From assembly GCA_035503615.1 (NCBI GenBank), contig DATJTI010000015.1, forward strand, positions 1 through 51,799: DNA of 51,799 nt, read 5' to 3'. Within the stretch, counting starts at the first letter, position 1. Each line of letters opens with the position of its first letter. Positions 32,687-40,820 of the stretch are shown piece after piece. The DNA is from AP-15 sp035503615. GTDB taxonomy: Bacteria > Pseudomonadota > Alphaproteobacteria > ATCC43930 > CGMCC-115725. The notes beneath the pieces are model-generated. The model searched no databases. It had not been told where the DNA came from and saw nothing but the letters and a program-made list of their open reading frames with translations. The translations under genes and the position numbers were made by a program.

Positions 32687-35257
32687 TCACTCACCGACCG
32701 CCAGATGCATCGTCGCCACCCCGCCGTCGAGCGCGTCGCGGACCCGGATCTGCCAGGTTCCGGGCGGGTCGTTGACCGCCAGCGGCAGGTTTACCGTGGC
32801 GCTCCCGCCGGACAGCAGCAGGTTTTGGGAATAATGGGCGACTGGGAGCCCGGCGGGATCGATCGCCTCGAAATGCACGACATCGATCGCCGGCGCCCGC
32901 CCCGAGCGCACCGTGAACGCGACATTGCTGCCAAGGCGCGCCTGGCGCGGTCCCGCCAGCGTCGGGCCGGGAAGCGGTTGCGACGACAACGCCAGCAGAA
33001 CCGGCTCGCCAGGTCCGAGACTGAGCGCGATCTGGGCGGTCCGGCCGAGCGCCCGCCCCGTTCGCAGCTCATAGACATCAAGCGGCTGCGGCAAGCTAAC
33101 GACGACCGCCTCGTGGCTGCCGGCGCCGCTCGGCGCGGGGCGATCGCCGAGCGGCCCGAGAGCTTCGCGCTGCAAGGCGAGGACCGTCACCGGCCCGTCA
33201 TCGAACAAATAGCTGTCGAGATCACCGGGCCGGGTCCCGCCGCTCCCGGAAATGGCGATTGGCGGCGTGACCCCGCCAGCGGCGAAAATCCTGGCGGTCG
33301 TCCTTAATTCCGTGGCGGCTGCGCCGCCGGCGAACGGCAGGTAGAACGCACGTCCCCCGCGAAACGCAGCCTGGCGGCGGGCCGCGGCGGTTCCCCCGGG
33401 GAAAACGTCGGCGAGCAAGGGTCGCGGCAATTTGCGGCCATGCGCATCGAATTGTCCGGGCTCGCCAGCGGCGATCGCGATCCCGCCTCGTGCGACAAAA
33501 GCGCTGATCGCGCGCGCCGCTGCCGGCGACAAGGCGATCGCGTCGGGCAGCATCAGCACGCGGTAGCGGCCCTGCTGCAGAGCACCGCGGGCAAGCTGCG
33601 CGGCGGCGATGAACTCCGGCTCGATCCCCAGTCGTTCGGCGGTGCGGGTGAAGCCGCAAGCGGCGGTCCGCGGGTAGGATCCGAGCGACGGATCGTCCGC
33701 CGTTTGCGCAGCCGGGCGGTGCGCGCGCCGGTCCAAGAGCCAGGCCATCCGCAGGCTCGGCTGCGAATAGAGCACCGCCACCCCGTCGGTGTGTCGCCTC
33801 AGGTTGATCAGCAGCATGCCGAGCCCGTCACGCAGCGCCGCGAAGGTGGCGGCGGCCTCCTCTCCGCGCGGATGGAGGCGGCCGTCGGTGCCGACGAATT
33901 CGTGGTTAGGGTCCCACAGAATCACCCCGCGAGTGCCGCGCAGCAGCTCGCGCCAGGTCAGATAGGCCGCCTGCGCGCCGCTCGCGGCGATCGTCGTCAG
34001 CAGCACGAGCTGCGGGTTGAGCGAGCGCAGCATCTCGATGTCGCAGCCGAAATCGTAGGGCTCCATGACATCGACCGCGCGTGCCAGCCGCGGATAGTCG
34101 TAGCCGCCCCAGCCCGGGATCTGCACGCCCTCGATTGCCGAGCGTGCCCCAGGATCGGCGGCATGAACCGCAGCAGTGCCGGATGCGAGCGCCGCGGCGA
34201 AAGCGACATCCATCCAGTCCTTGAAATCGGCCCAGGCCGCGAAATCCTGGTCGGAACGGCGCAATGCCTGGCGTGTCGTGATCGGCACGACCCTGTCCCA
34301 GGCCGGGAAATGCGTGTCCCATTCGCGGTTCAGCGCCGCGAGCGAACCATAGCGCCGGCGCAACCACACGCGCATCGCGGCCAGCGACAGCGGCGAAAAA
34401 TCGAAATCCCAGGGCCGCCCCAGATCGCCGATTCCGGTTTCGTCCCCGAGATCGTAGTAAAGCGGCCGGTAGCCGCGCAGAGCGGTGACGGCACGGATGA
34501 GCCGGGTGCGAACCCGGAGCAGCCAGTCGGGGTCGGAGAGGCTCGGCTCGCGCCAAAAGGCGGCGAGATCATCGGGCCGGCGGCGGTGCAATGCCGCGAT
34601 CGCCTGGAAGCGCCAATCGACCGGATGCGTGGCCGACCAACGGTGATAGGGCGAGTAGAAATCGGTCGCAATGTTTTCGAGATAAAAACGCAGATCCTGC
34701 CCGAGCAGCGGCGCCAGCTCCGCTGGATCGTAGGGTTCGTCCGCCTGGTGGCCGGCTTCGACCATGCCGGCGGTGATGCCGAGGCGCTTCAGCGTGCGAT
34801 AGGCCGCCGCCGTCTGCGGCTGCCACATGACGATCTGATAGTCGCGCCAGGTTGTGTCCGGCGGCGTGGCGATGAACGCGCCGGCGAGCTCGTTGTGTCG
34901 ATCGGCGCGGGCGCCATCGGCGGCGGTGCTGCGCAGCCTCAGATTTGCCGTGATCCAGTTCTGCATCGCCACCGCGCGATGCAGGTCGAGAGCGAAGGTC
35001 ACTTGCATCGCGTCTTTGAGCTCGAGCGGGATGCGGTGCTGCTCGACCACGCGGCCATCGGCATCGGTCCACGTGATGTCGAGACGGCCGCGACCGCTGG
35101 CCGACGGCTCGAACCGGTAGACGACCGGGAGGACCGTGTTCCGTCCCGCCGTTTTCGGCATGACGAGCTGGTCGGCCGCGACGGTTCCGCCGCCGAGAAT
35201 CGTCGCGACCAAGACCGCGATCGCTGCCCGGCCGGCTCGCCGCGCCGCTCCCGCCAT
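32687..35257 (-). CDS. Large secreted glycosidase-like protein (GH42/GH-A-like barrel)
   Basis: An 856-residue exported protein. A signal peptide (RAAIAVLVATILGGGTVAAD) is followed by an N-terminal beta domain of about 130 residues. The TIM-barrel region contains YYDLGDETGIGDLG and FSPLSLAAMRVWLRRRYGSL, then ALNREWDTHFPAW, as in GH42 beta-galactosidases. Next comes a Rossmann-like region resembling the GH42 trimerisation domain (VAVLYSQPSLRMAWLLDRR, ISAFVARGGIAI). A C-terminal beta domain ends the protein. The Glu in GDETG is a candidate acid/base; the nucleophile was not identified. The start at 35257 follows GAGGTG and fits the signal peptide. The substrate is unknown. Confidence 0.7.
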   Translation of the reverse strand: MAGAARRAGRAAIAVLVATILGGGTVAADQLVMPKTAGRNTVLPVVYRFEPSASGRGRLDITWTDADGRVVEQHRIPLELKDAMQVTFALDLHRAVAMQNWITANLRLRSTAADGARADRHNELAGAFIATPPDTTWRDYQIVMWQPQTAAAYRTLKRLGITAGMVEAGHQADEPYDPAELAPLLGQDLRFYLENIATDFYSPYHRWSATHPVDWRFQAIAALHRRRPDDLAAFWREPSLSDPDWLLRVRTRLIRAVTALRGYRPLYYDLGDETGIGDLGRPWDFDFSPLSLAAMRVWLRRRYGSLAALNREWDTHFPAWDRVVPITTRQALRRSDQDFAAWADFKDWMDVAFAAALASGTAAVHAADPGARSAIEGVQIPGWGGYDYPRLARAVDVMEPYDFGCDIEMLRSLNPQLVLLTTIAASGAQAAYLTWRELLRGTRGVILWDPNHEFVGTDGRLHPRGEEAAATFAALRDGLGMLLINLRRHTDGVAVLYSQPSLRMAWLLDRRAHRPAAQTADDPSLGSYPRTAACGFTRTAERLGIEPEFIAAAQLARGALQQGRYRVLMLPDAIALSPAAARAISAFVARGGIAIAAGEPGQFDAHGRKLPRPLLADVFPGGTAAARRQAAFRGGRAFYLPFAGGAAATELRTTARIFAAGGVTPPIAISGSGGTRPGDLDSYLFDDGPVTVLALQREALGPLGDRPAPSGAGSHEAVVVSLPQPLDVYELRTGRALGRTAQIALSLGPGEPVLLALSSQPLPGPTLAGPRQARLGSNVAFTVRSGRAPAIDVVHFEAIDPAGLPVAHYSQNLLLSGGSATVNLPLAVNDPPGTWQIRVRDALDGGVATMHLAVGE

Positions 35258-35287
35258 CACCTCACTGCCACGCGCTCGGCCCGCCCA

Positions 35288-35346
35288 CTTTCGCTTGCCC
35301 AGGGCTTTCGCCTGCCCCCGCTTTCGCCTGCCCCCGCTTTCGATTG
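35288..35346. repeat. Tandem 16-17-bp repeat upstream of the rplU promoter
   Basis: CTTTCGCCTGCCCCCG occurs exactly twice at 35305-35320 and 35321-35336. A diverged copy (CTTTCGCTTGCCCAGGG) precedes it and a partial copy (CTTTCGATTG) follows. The last partial copy runs straight into the -35 element of the rplU promoter. Confidence 0.85.
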
Positions 35347-35371
35347 ACAGCGTCGGGCGCGTCCCTATAGT
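35344..35371 (+). promoter_or_regulatory. Housekeeping sigma-factor promoter for rplU-rpmA
   Basis: A consensus -35 TTGACA at 35344-35349 and a near-consensus -10 TATAGT at 35366-35371 are separated by 16 bp, correctly placed 86 bp upstream of the rplU ATG. It is the best sigma-70-like promoter seen in the window and should drive rplU, rpmA and, by read-through, obgE onward. Confidence 0.8.
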
Positions 35372-35456
35372 GCGCCGCTCGCAGGCGGGAGAGCTGGCGG
35401 AGGCGTGGCTGCGGCTGTCGCCCGTCGGCCGTGGCAACCCCAAATCGGCAGAACCC

Positions 35457-35801
35457 ATGTTTGCAGTGATCCGGACCGGCGGCAAGCAGTACAAGGTCGC
35501 CAAGGATGACCTGATCACCGTCGAGAAGCTCGCCGGCGAGCCCGGTGACGCGGTCGCGTTCGATCAGGTGCTGATCATCGGCGACGGGGCGGAGATCACC
35601 ACCGGGGCGCCGCTGGTGGCCGGAGCCACGGTCGGGGCCACCGTCGTCGAGCAGAGCCGGGCGGCCAAGATCATCGTCTTCAAGAAAAAGCGGCGGCACA
35701 ATTACCGGCGCAAAAAAGGGCATCGCCAGTACCAGACCGTGCTGCGCATCACCGACATCACGCCCGCGGCAGCACAGCAAGGAGGCAATGATGGCGCATA
35801 A
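35457..35801 (+). CDS. rplU: 50S ribosomal protein L21
   Basis: A 114-residue L21 that binds domain V/VI of 23S rRNA near L20 and L27. It begins MFAVIRTGGKQYKVAKDDLI, the classic L21 N-terminus, and contains KIIVFKKKRRHNYRRKKGHR, followed by QYQTVL, the RNA-binding loop. The start at 35457 is fixed by homology. Upstream is a strong promoter. Its stop overlaps the start of rpmA by 11 bp, coupling the two ribosomal genes. Confidence 0.98.
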   Translation: MFAVIRTGGKQYKVAKDDLITVEKLAGEPGDAVAFDQVLIIGDGAEITTGAPLVAGATVGATVVEQSRAAKIIVFKKKRRHNYRRKKGHRQYQTVLRITDITPAAAQQGGNDGA

Positions 35802-36075
35802 AAAGGCCGGCGGATCATCGCGCAACGGCCGCGACAGCCGCGGACGGCGGCTCGGCGTCAAGAAATTTGGCGGCGAGGTCGTGATCCCCGGCAACATCAT
35901 CGTGCGCCAGCGCGGCACCAAGTTTCACCCGGGTCCGCATGTCGGCATCGGCCGCGACCACACGCTGTTCGCGACGGCCGGCGGCGCGGTGCGTTTTCAC
36001 AAGGGGCTTGCCGGCCGCACCTATGTCTCGGTGGTGCTGCCGGTCGCACCGGCCTCGGCCGAAGCGGCCGAATAG
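35791..36075 (+). CDS. rpmA: 50S ribosomal protein L27
   Basis: A 94-residue L27 whose N-terminal tail (MAHKKAGGSSRNGRDSRGRR) reaches toward the peptidyl-transferase centre. The core LGVKKFGGEVVIPGNIIVRQ and RGTKFHPG are conserved. The start at 35791 was chosen over 35788 because mature L27 begins AHKKAGGS; GGAGG lies 7 bp upstream within rplU. No N-terminal cleavage extension of the Firmicutes type is present. A rho-independent terminator follows. Confidence 0.98.
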   Translation: MAHKKAGGSSRNGRDSRGRRLGVKKFGGEVVIPGNIIVRQRGTKFHPGPHVGIGRDHTLFATAGGAVRFHKGLAGRTYVSVVLPVAPASAEAAE

Positions 36076-36099
36076 CTGTTCGCGAGCGCCGCAGCCCGA

Positions 36100-36126
36100 G
36101 GGGACGGCCTCGCCGTTCCCTTTTTT
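36100..36126 (+). terminator. Rho-independent terminator between rpmA and obgE
   Basis: The stem GGGGACGGC / GCCGTTCCC (9 bp with one G-T pair) has a 3-base loop and is followed at once by six T residues (36121-36126). It lies 25 bp after the rpmA stop and 14 bp before the obgE start, so it should reduce but perhaps not abolish read-through into obgE-proBA. Confidence 0.8.
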
Positions 36127-36139
36127 GTGGGCGCCCCCG

Positions 36140-37189
36140 ATGCAGTTTCTCGACCAGTGCAAGATCTATTTGAAAAGCGGTGACGGCGGTCCCGGCTCGG
36201 CCAGCTTCCGCCGCGAGAAGTTCATCGAGTTTGGCGGCCCCGATGGCGGCGATGGCGGCAAGGGCGGCGACATCGTGTTTGTCGCCGCGGACAACCTGAA
36301 CACGCTGATCGATTACCGCTATCGTCAGCATTTCCGCGCGGCGGACGGGCGCGGCGGCGCCGGGCGCGAAAAGACCGGTGCGCGCGGCCGCGATCTGGTC
36401 CTGACCGTGCCGGTCGGCACCGAGATCCTCGCCGAGGGCAGGGAGGTCGTGCTGGCCGATCTGACCCGTGCCGGCGAGCGTCTGGCATTGCTGCGCGGCG
36501 GCGATGGCGGCTTTGGCAACGCCCATTACAAGAGCTCGACCAATCGCGCACCGCGCCGCGCCGATCCCGGCTGGCCGGGACAGGAGGCGTGGGTGTGGCT
36601 GCGGCTGAAGCTGATCGCCGATGTCGGGCTTGTCGGCCTGCCGAACGCCGGCAAATCGACCTTTCTCGCCGCGGTCTCGCATGCCCGGCCGAAAATCGCC
36701 GACTATCCGTTCACGACGCTGAAGCCGCAGCTCGGTGTGGTGCGGCTCGACGATCGCGAATTCGCGCTGGCCGATCTGCCTGGGCTGATCGAAGGCGCCA
36801 GCGAGGGGGTCGGCATCGGCACCCGGTTCCTCGGCCATGTCGAGCGCTGCGCGGTGATCCTGCACCTGATCGATGGCACGATCGACGATATCGCCGCCGC
36901 CTACCGGGTGATCCGCGAAGAGCTCGCCGCCTATGGAAACGGTCTCGCCGACAAGCCCGAGATCGTCGGGTTGAACAAGATCGACGCGCTCGATCCGGCG
37001 ACGCTGGCGGCAAGGCTCGACGCGCTGCTGCACTGTGTCGGGCCGGGCCGCATCGTGTTGCCGCTCTCCGGGGTCTCCGGCAGCGGTGTTCGCGAGGTGC
37101 TGGGGGCGCTGTTCGCGGCACTGGCGGTGGCGCGTGAGGCCGGGAGCGGCCAGGCGGAGGAGGCGGGCTCCCTCGCACCCGTGTCATGA
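36140..37189 (+). CDS. obgE: GTPase ObgE/CgtA
   Basis: A 349-residue Obg GTPase that binds the 50S subunit and helps its late assembly and stress control. The glycine-rich Obg fold occupies about 1-158 (SGDGGPGSASFRREKFIEFG, GGDGGKGGD). G motifs follow: G1 GLPNAGKST near 165, G3 DLPGLIEGA, G4 NKID and G5 GVSGSG. It ends shortly after the G domain and lacks the Obg C-terminal (OCT) domain, as in many alphaproteobacteria. Its start lies just past the terminator. Its stop overlaps proB by ATGA, linking it to the proline genes. No strong Shine-Dalgarno precedes the ATG, only GGGCGCC. Confidence 0.97.
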   Translation: MQFLDQCKIYLKSGDGGPGSASFRREKFIEFGGPDGGDGGKGGDIVFVAADNLNTLIDYRYRQHFRAADGRGGAGREKTGARGRDLVLTVPVGTEILAEGREVVLADLTRAGERLALLRGGDGGFGNAHYKSSTNRAPRRADPGWPGQEAWVWLRLKLIADVGLVGLPNAGKSTFLAAVSHARPKIADYPFTTLKPQLGVVRLDDREFALADLPGLIEGASEGVGIGTRFLGHVERCAVILHLIDGTIDDIAAAYRVIREELAAYGNGLADKPEIVGLNKIDALDPATLAARLDALLHCVGPGRIVLPLSGVSGSGVREVLGALFAALAVAREAGSGQAEEAGSLAPVS

Positions 37190-38382
37190 CCGCGCCGAGC
37201 GCGGCCAGTGCGCTGGCCGGGGCGCGGCGGCTCGTCGTCAAGATCGGCTCGGCGCTGCTGGTCGCCGAGGATGGCGAGGTCCGGCGGCCATGGCTCGATC
37301 TGTTGGCAGATGATGTGGCGCGCTGCCGGGCTCGTGGCCAGGACGTGATCCTCGTCTCGTCGGGCGCGATCGCGGTCGGCCGCCGGCATCTGGGTCTCGC
37401 CGGCAACCGGCTGCGCCTCGAGGAAAAGCAGGCGGCGGCGGCAACCGGCCAGATCCGCCTCGCGCATGCCTACCAGGAGGCGCTGGCCCGGCACGGCATC
37501 ACCGTCGCGCAGATCCTGCTGACCCTCGAAGACACCGAAGATCGGCGGCGTCATCTGAACGCGCGTGCCACCTTTGGCCAATTGCTGGGGCTGGGCGCGG
37601 TGCCGGTCGTCAACGAGAACGACACGATCGCTACCGCCGAGATCCGGTTTGGCGACAATGATCGGCTCGCCGCGCGGGTGGCCCAGATGACCAGCGCCGA
37701 CATCCTGGTACTGCTGTCCGATATCGATGGGCTCTATACCGCCGATCCGCGCAAATATCCGCACACCCGCCACCTCGCGAGCGTGCGCGAGATCGGACCC
37801 GAGATCGAGGCAATGGCCGGCGAGGCCGCACCCGGCTACAGCTCGGGCGGGATGGTGACGAAGCTCGCCGCGGCGCGGATCGCGATGAATGCCGGCTGCC
37901 ACATGCTGATTGCGCGCGGTGCCCCCGAGTGTTGTGTCTCCGAGCGTGATGCCCCCGAGCGTGATGCCCCCGAGCGTGATGCCGGGCCGGGACCGCTTGC
38001 GGCGATCGAGGCCGGCGGCCGTGCGACCTTGTTTTTGCCGCGCGGCGAGCCGATCTCTGCCCGCAAATCCTGGATCGCCGGGACCGTCGAGCCGTCCGGC
38101 ACGATTATCGTCGATGATGGCGCGGTGCTGGCATTGCGCCACGGCCGCAGCCTGTTGCCGGCCGGGGTGGTCGCGGTCGATGGCATGTTCGAGCGCGGCG
38201 ACGCGGTGGTGGTGCGCACCCGCGGCGGGGCCGAAGCCGGGCGCGGGCTGTCGGCCTATTCGAGCGCGGACATTCGCCGCATCGCCGGGCACAAGAGTGG
38301 TGAAATTGCCGCCATCCTCGGCTACCGTGGCCGCGACGAGATCATCCATCGCGACGATCTGGTGGTGACCGAACGCCCATGA
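37186..38382 (+). CDS. proB: Glutamate 5-kinase
   Basis: A 398-residue enzyme catalysing the first step of proline synthesis, ATP-dependent phosphorylation of glutamate. The amino-acid-kinase domain has VVKIGSALLV, SSGAIAVG, NENDTIATAEIRFGDNDRLA, followed by ARVAQM, and YSSGGMVTKLAAARIAM. A C-terminal PUA domain starts near 300 (KSWIAGTVEPSGTIIVDDGA). Between them, residues about 246-262 form an unusual low-complexity insert of three near-identical pentapeptides PERDA/SERDA, encoded by 15-bp tandem repeats. The start ATG overlaps the obgE stop by 4 bp and the stop overlaps proA by 4 bp, indicating coupled translation. Confidence 0.97.
   Translation: MTAPSAASALAGARRLVVKIGSALLVAEDGEVRRPWLDLLADDVARCRARGQDVILVSSGAIAVGRRHLGLAGNRLRLEEKQAAAATGQIRLAHAYQEALARHGITVAQILLTLEDTEDRRRHLNARATFGQLLGLGAVPVVNENDTIATAEIRFGDNDRLAARVAQMTSADILVLLSDIDGLYTADPRKYPHTRHLASVREIGPEIEAMAGEAAPGYSSGGMVTKLAAARIAMNAGCHMLIARGAPECCVSERDAPERDAPERDAGPGPLAAIEAGGRATLFLPRGEPISARKSWIAGTVEPSGTIIVDDGAVLALRHGRSLLPAGVVAVDGMFERGDAVVVRTRGGAEAGRGLSAYSSADIRRIAGHKSGEIAAILGYRGRDEIIHRDDLVVTERP
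37941..37985 (+). repeat. Three-copy 15-bp tandem repeat inside proB
   Basis: The unit CGAGCGTGATGCCCC stands at 37941-37955 and 37956-37970, with a third copy at 37971-37985 differing in its last two bases. It is in frame and encodes consecutive ERDAP units at the boundary between the kinase and PUA domains. Confidence 0.95.
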
Positions 38383-39707
38383 CCCCGGACTCGATGCCAT
38401 ACGCCCTTGATAGCGGACCCTCGCAGCATCATCGCGCCGCGGCACCCGATCCGGCGCTGGCGAGCGAAATGGCCGAGATCGGACAGCGCGCCCGTGCCGC
38501 CGCTTCGGTGCTGGCGACGGCCCCGGCGGCGGCCAAGACCGCGGCATTGGGCGCAGCGGCAGCGGCGATGCGCGCCGGCGAAAGCGAAATTCTCGCGGCC
38601 AATGCCCGCGACCTCGCCGAGGCCGAGGGTGAAGGACTGGCGCCGGTTTTGCGCGAGCGCCTGGCGCTCGACCCCAAGCGGCTGGGAGCAATCGCCGCCG
38701 GGCTTGAAGCGATCGCCGAATTGCCCGACCCGGTCGGCCGCAGCCTCGCCCGCTGGACCCGCCCGAACGGGCTGGAGATCGAGCGGGTTGCGGTACCGCT
38801 CGGGGTCATCGGCATCATCTATGAAAGCCGGCCGAACGTGACCGCCGACGCCGGCGGGCTGGCGCTCAAATCCGGCAACGCAGCGATCCTGCGCGGCGGG
38901 TCGGAGAGCTTCCATTCGTCGCGAGCGCTGGTCGCCGCACTGGCAAAGGGGTTGCGCGAAGCCGGCCTGCCCGAGACGGCGATCCAGCTGGTGCCGACCC
39001 GCGACCGCGCCGCGGTCGGGCTGATGCTCGCGATGAACGGCGTCATCGACATCATCGTGCCGCGCGGCGGCGCCTCGCTGATCGAGCGGGTGCAGCGCGA
39101 GAGCCGCATCCCGGTCATTGCCCATCTCGAAGGGCTCTGCCACACCTATATCGATGCCGCGGCCGATCCCGAGAAAGCGCGCGCGATCGTGCTGAACGCG
39201 AAGATGCGGCGGGTGTCGATCTGTGGCGCCACCGAAACGCTGCTGGTCGACCGCCGGGTGGCCGCATCGCAGCTGCCGGCGATCCTGGCGGAGCTGCACG
39301 CGGCCGGCTGCGAATTGCGCGGCGACCCGCAGACCCTGGCGGTGTATCCCGCGGCGGCGCCGGCGACCGAGGCGGATTGGCGCACCGAATATCTCGATGC
39401 GATCCTCGCGGTGCGGGTCGTCGATGGGATCGGCGAAGCGATCGACCACATCAACCGCTGGGGCTCGCATCACACCGACGCGATCGTCACCGAGGACGCG
39501 GGCGCGGCGGAGCGGTTTTTGCGCGAGATCGACAGCGCCATCGTGCTGGTCAATGCGTCCACCCAGTTCGCCGATGGCGGCGAATTCGGCATGGGGGCGG
39601 AGATTGGCATCTCGACACAGCGCCTGCCGCCGCGCGGCCCGGTCGGCGCCGAGCAGTTGACGACCTACAAATATCTGGTCCGCGGCAACGGTCAGGTGCG
39701 GCCCTGA
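38379..39707 (+). CDS. proA: Gamma-glutamyl phosphate reductase
   Basis: A 442-residue NADPH-dependent enzyme of proline synthesis, acting on the ProB product to give glutamate semialdehyde. The catalytic Cys282 lies in RRVSICGATETLLV. Other conserved blocks are GIIYESRPNVTADAGGLALK, LRGGSESFHSS and FADGGEFGMGAEIGIST. The ATG at 38379 overlaps the proB stop by 4 bp; an internal Met at residue 6 is also possible, and the first 25 residues are not conserved. ProB and ProA should form the usual functional complex. Confidence 0.97.
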   Translation: MTPDSMPYALDSGPSQHHRAAAPDPALASEMAEIGQRARAAASVLATAPAAAKTAALGAAAAAMRAGESEILAANARDLAEAEGEGLAPVLRERLALDPKRLGAIAAGLEAIAELPDPVGRSLARWTRPNGLEIERVAVPLGVIGIIYESRPNVTADAGGLALKSGNAAILRGGSESFHSSRALVAALAKGLREAGLPETAIQLVPTRDRAAVGLMLAMNGVIDIIVPRGGASLIERVQRESRIPVIAHLEGLCHTYIDAAADPEKARAIVLNAKMRRVSICGATETLLVDRRVAASQLPAILAELHAAGCELRGDPQTLAVYPAAAPATEADWRTEYLDAILAVRVVDGIGEAIDHINRWGSHHTDAIVTEDAGAAERFLREIDSAIVLVNASTQFADGGEFGMGAEIGISTQRLPPRGPVGAEQLTTYKYLVRGNGQVRP

Positions 39708-39724
39708 CGGACGCGGCGCCGCGG

Positions 39725-40780
39725 ATGAAGTCGCCATTTCGCCCCGCGGCGGGGGGTGGCAGGGCGGCGCGCCATCGCCGCATCGGGCTGTTGGGCGGCT
39801 CCTTCAACCCGGCGCATCAGGGTCATCTGCAGTTGAGCCTGAACGCGCTCGCCCGCCTCGGTCTCGACGAGGTGTGGTGGCTCGTCTCACCCCAGAACCC
39901 GTTGAAGCCGGCGGCTGGCATGGCCCGGTTTGCCGACCGGCTCGCCGCGGCGCGGCGGGCCACGCGCGGGCATCCCCGCATCCGCGTCAGCGACCTCGAA
40001 AACCGGCTCGGCGGTGGGCACTATACAATCGACACGGTGCTCGCGCTGCGCCGCCGCTTCCCGCGACTCCGCTTTGTCTGGCTGATGGGAGCCGACAATC
40101 TGGTACAGTTGCGGTACTGGCAGCGCTGGCCCGAGATCTTCGCCGCCGTGCCGATCGCGGTGTTCGATCGCCCGTGCTACTCGCTGAAGGCGCTGGCCGG
40201 GCTCGCCGCTGCGCGGTTTGCCCGCTACCGGCTGCCCGAAGCGGGCGGGCGCCGCCTCGCTGAGACCGCACCGCCGGCCTGGGTGTTCCTACACACGCCG
40301 CTCGATCCGAGTTCGGCGACCCGCATCCGCTCGGCCCGGCGATCGCAAACCGTGATGGCCGAGGTGGATCAGCCCGGCGGCCGGGCCATGGTGACACCGC
40401 TGGTGCCGCGCGCCCGGGCGCCGCGTGGCCCGCGCCTGAGCCCGCGCGAACTTCTCTCCCTCGTCGTCGCGACGCTGGAAGACGGCAAGGCCGAGGACCT
40501 CGTCACGATCGATCTCGCCGGCAAGACCACGATCGCCGACTACATGGTGGTCGCGACCGGCCGCTCGGCACGCCAGGTCGCGGCGCTGACCGAGCACCTC
40601 GAAGCGGCATTGCGACGCCGCGCCCATGCGACGATCGAGGGCAAGGCGCAGGGCGATTGGGTGCTGATCGACGCCGGCGATGTCATCATCCACCTGTTCC
40701 GCCCCGAGATCCGCACTTACTACAATCTCGAAAAGCTGTGGAGCGAGGCGCTGCCCGACACCGGAGCGCTCCGCCAATAG
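39725..40780 (+). CDS. Apparent fusion: nicotinate-nucleotide adenylyltransferase (NadD) - ribosomal silencing factor (RsfS)
   Basis: One 351-residue frame covers two normally separate proteins. NadD (about 18-204), which makes deamido-NAD, shows GGSFNPAHQGH at 24-34 and the C-terminal motif SSATRIRS. RsfS (about 238-345), which binds L14 to block subunit joining, shows SPRELLSLVVATLEDGKAED, DYMVVATGRSARQVAAL and YYNLEKLW. The linker of about 33 residues (204-237) contains no stop. RsfS might instead start separately at the internal ATGs 40355 or 40388, but neither has a Shine-Dalgarno. Only a frameshift or a re-initiation event would separate them. I annotate a single gene and treat the fusion as likely but unproven. 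Confidence 0.75.
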   Translation: MKSPFRPAAGGGRAARHRRIGLLGGSFNPAHQGHLQLSLNALARLGLDEVWWLVSPQNPLKPAAGMARFADRLAAARRATRGHPRIRVSDLENRLGGGHYTIDTVLALRRRFPRLRFVWLMGADNLVQLRYWQRWPEIFAAVPIAVFDRPCYSLKALAGLAAARFARYRLPEAGGRRLAETAPPAWVFLHTPLDPSSATRIRSARRSQTVMAEVDQPGGRAMVTPLVPRARAPRGPRLSPRELLSLVVATLEDGKAEDLVTIDLAGKTTIADYMVVATGRSARQVAALTEHLEAALRRRAHATIEGKAQGDWVLIDAGDVIIHLFRPEIRTYYNLEKLWSEALPDTGALRQ

Positions 40781-40820
40781 TGCCGGCCGACAATGCCGGC
40801 AAAATTGGAGGCTCCCGCCG

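Noticed and set aside
33440..35347. Plus-strand frame of 635 codons opposite the glycosidase-like gene
   Set aside because: A shadow frame. The minus strand has a signal peptide and fold motifs; the plus-strand translation has no recognisable domain and low-complexity Arg/Gln composition.
35372..35456. Structured L21 leader RNA upstream of rplU
   Set aside because: The 85-nt leader has some GC pairing, but I could not identify a defined conserved fold.
37941..37985. Tandem units as a CRISPR array
   Set aside because: Units are directly abutting with no spacers and lie in frame within proB.
40355..40780. Separate rsfS gene starting at an internal ATG
   Set aside because: No Shine-Dalgarno before 40355 or 40388 and no stop ending NadD; kept as an alternative but not annotated as a separate gene.
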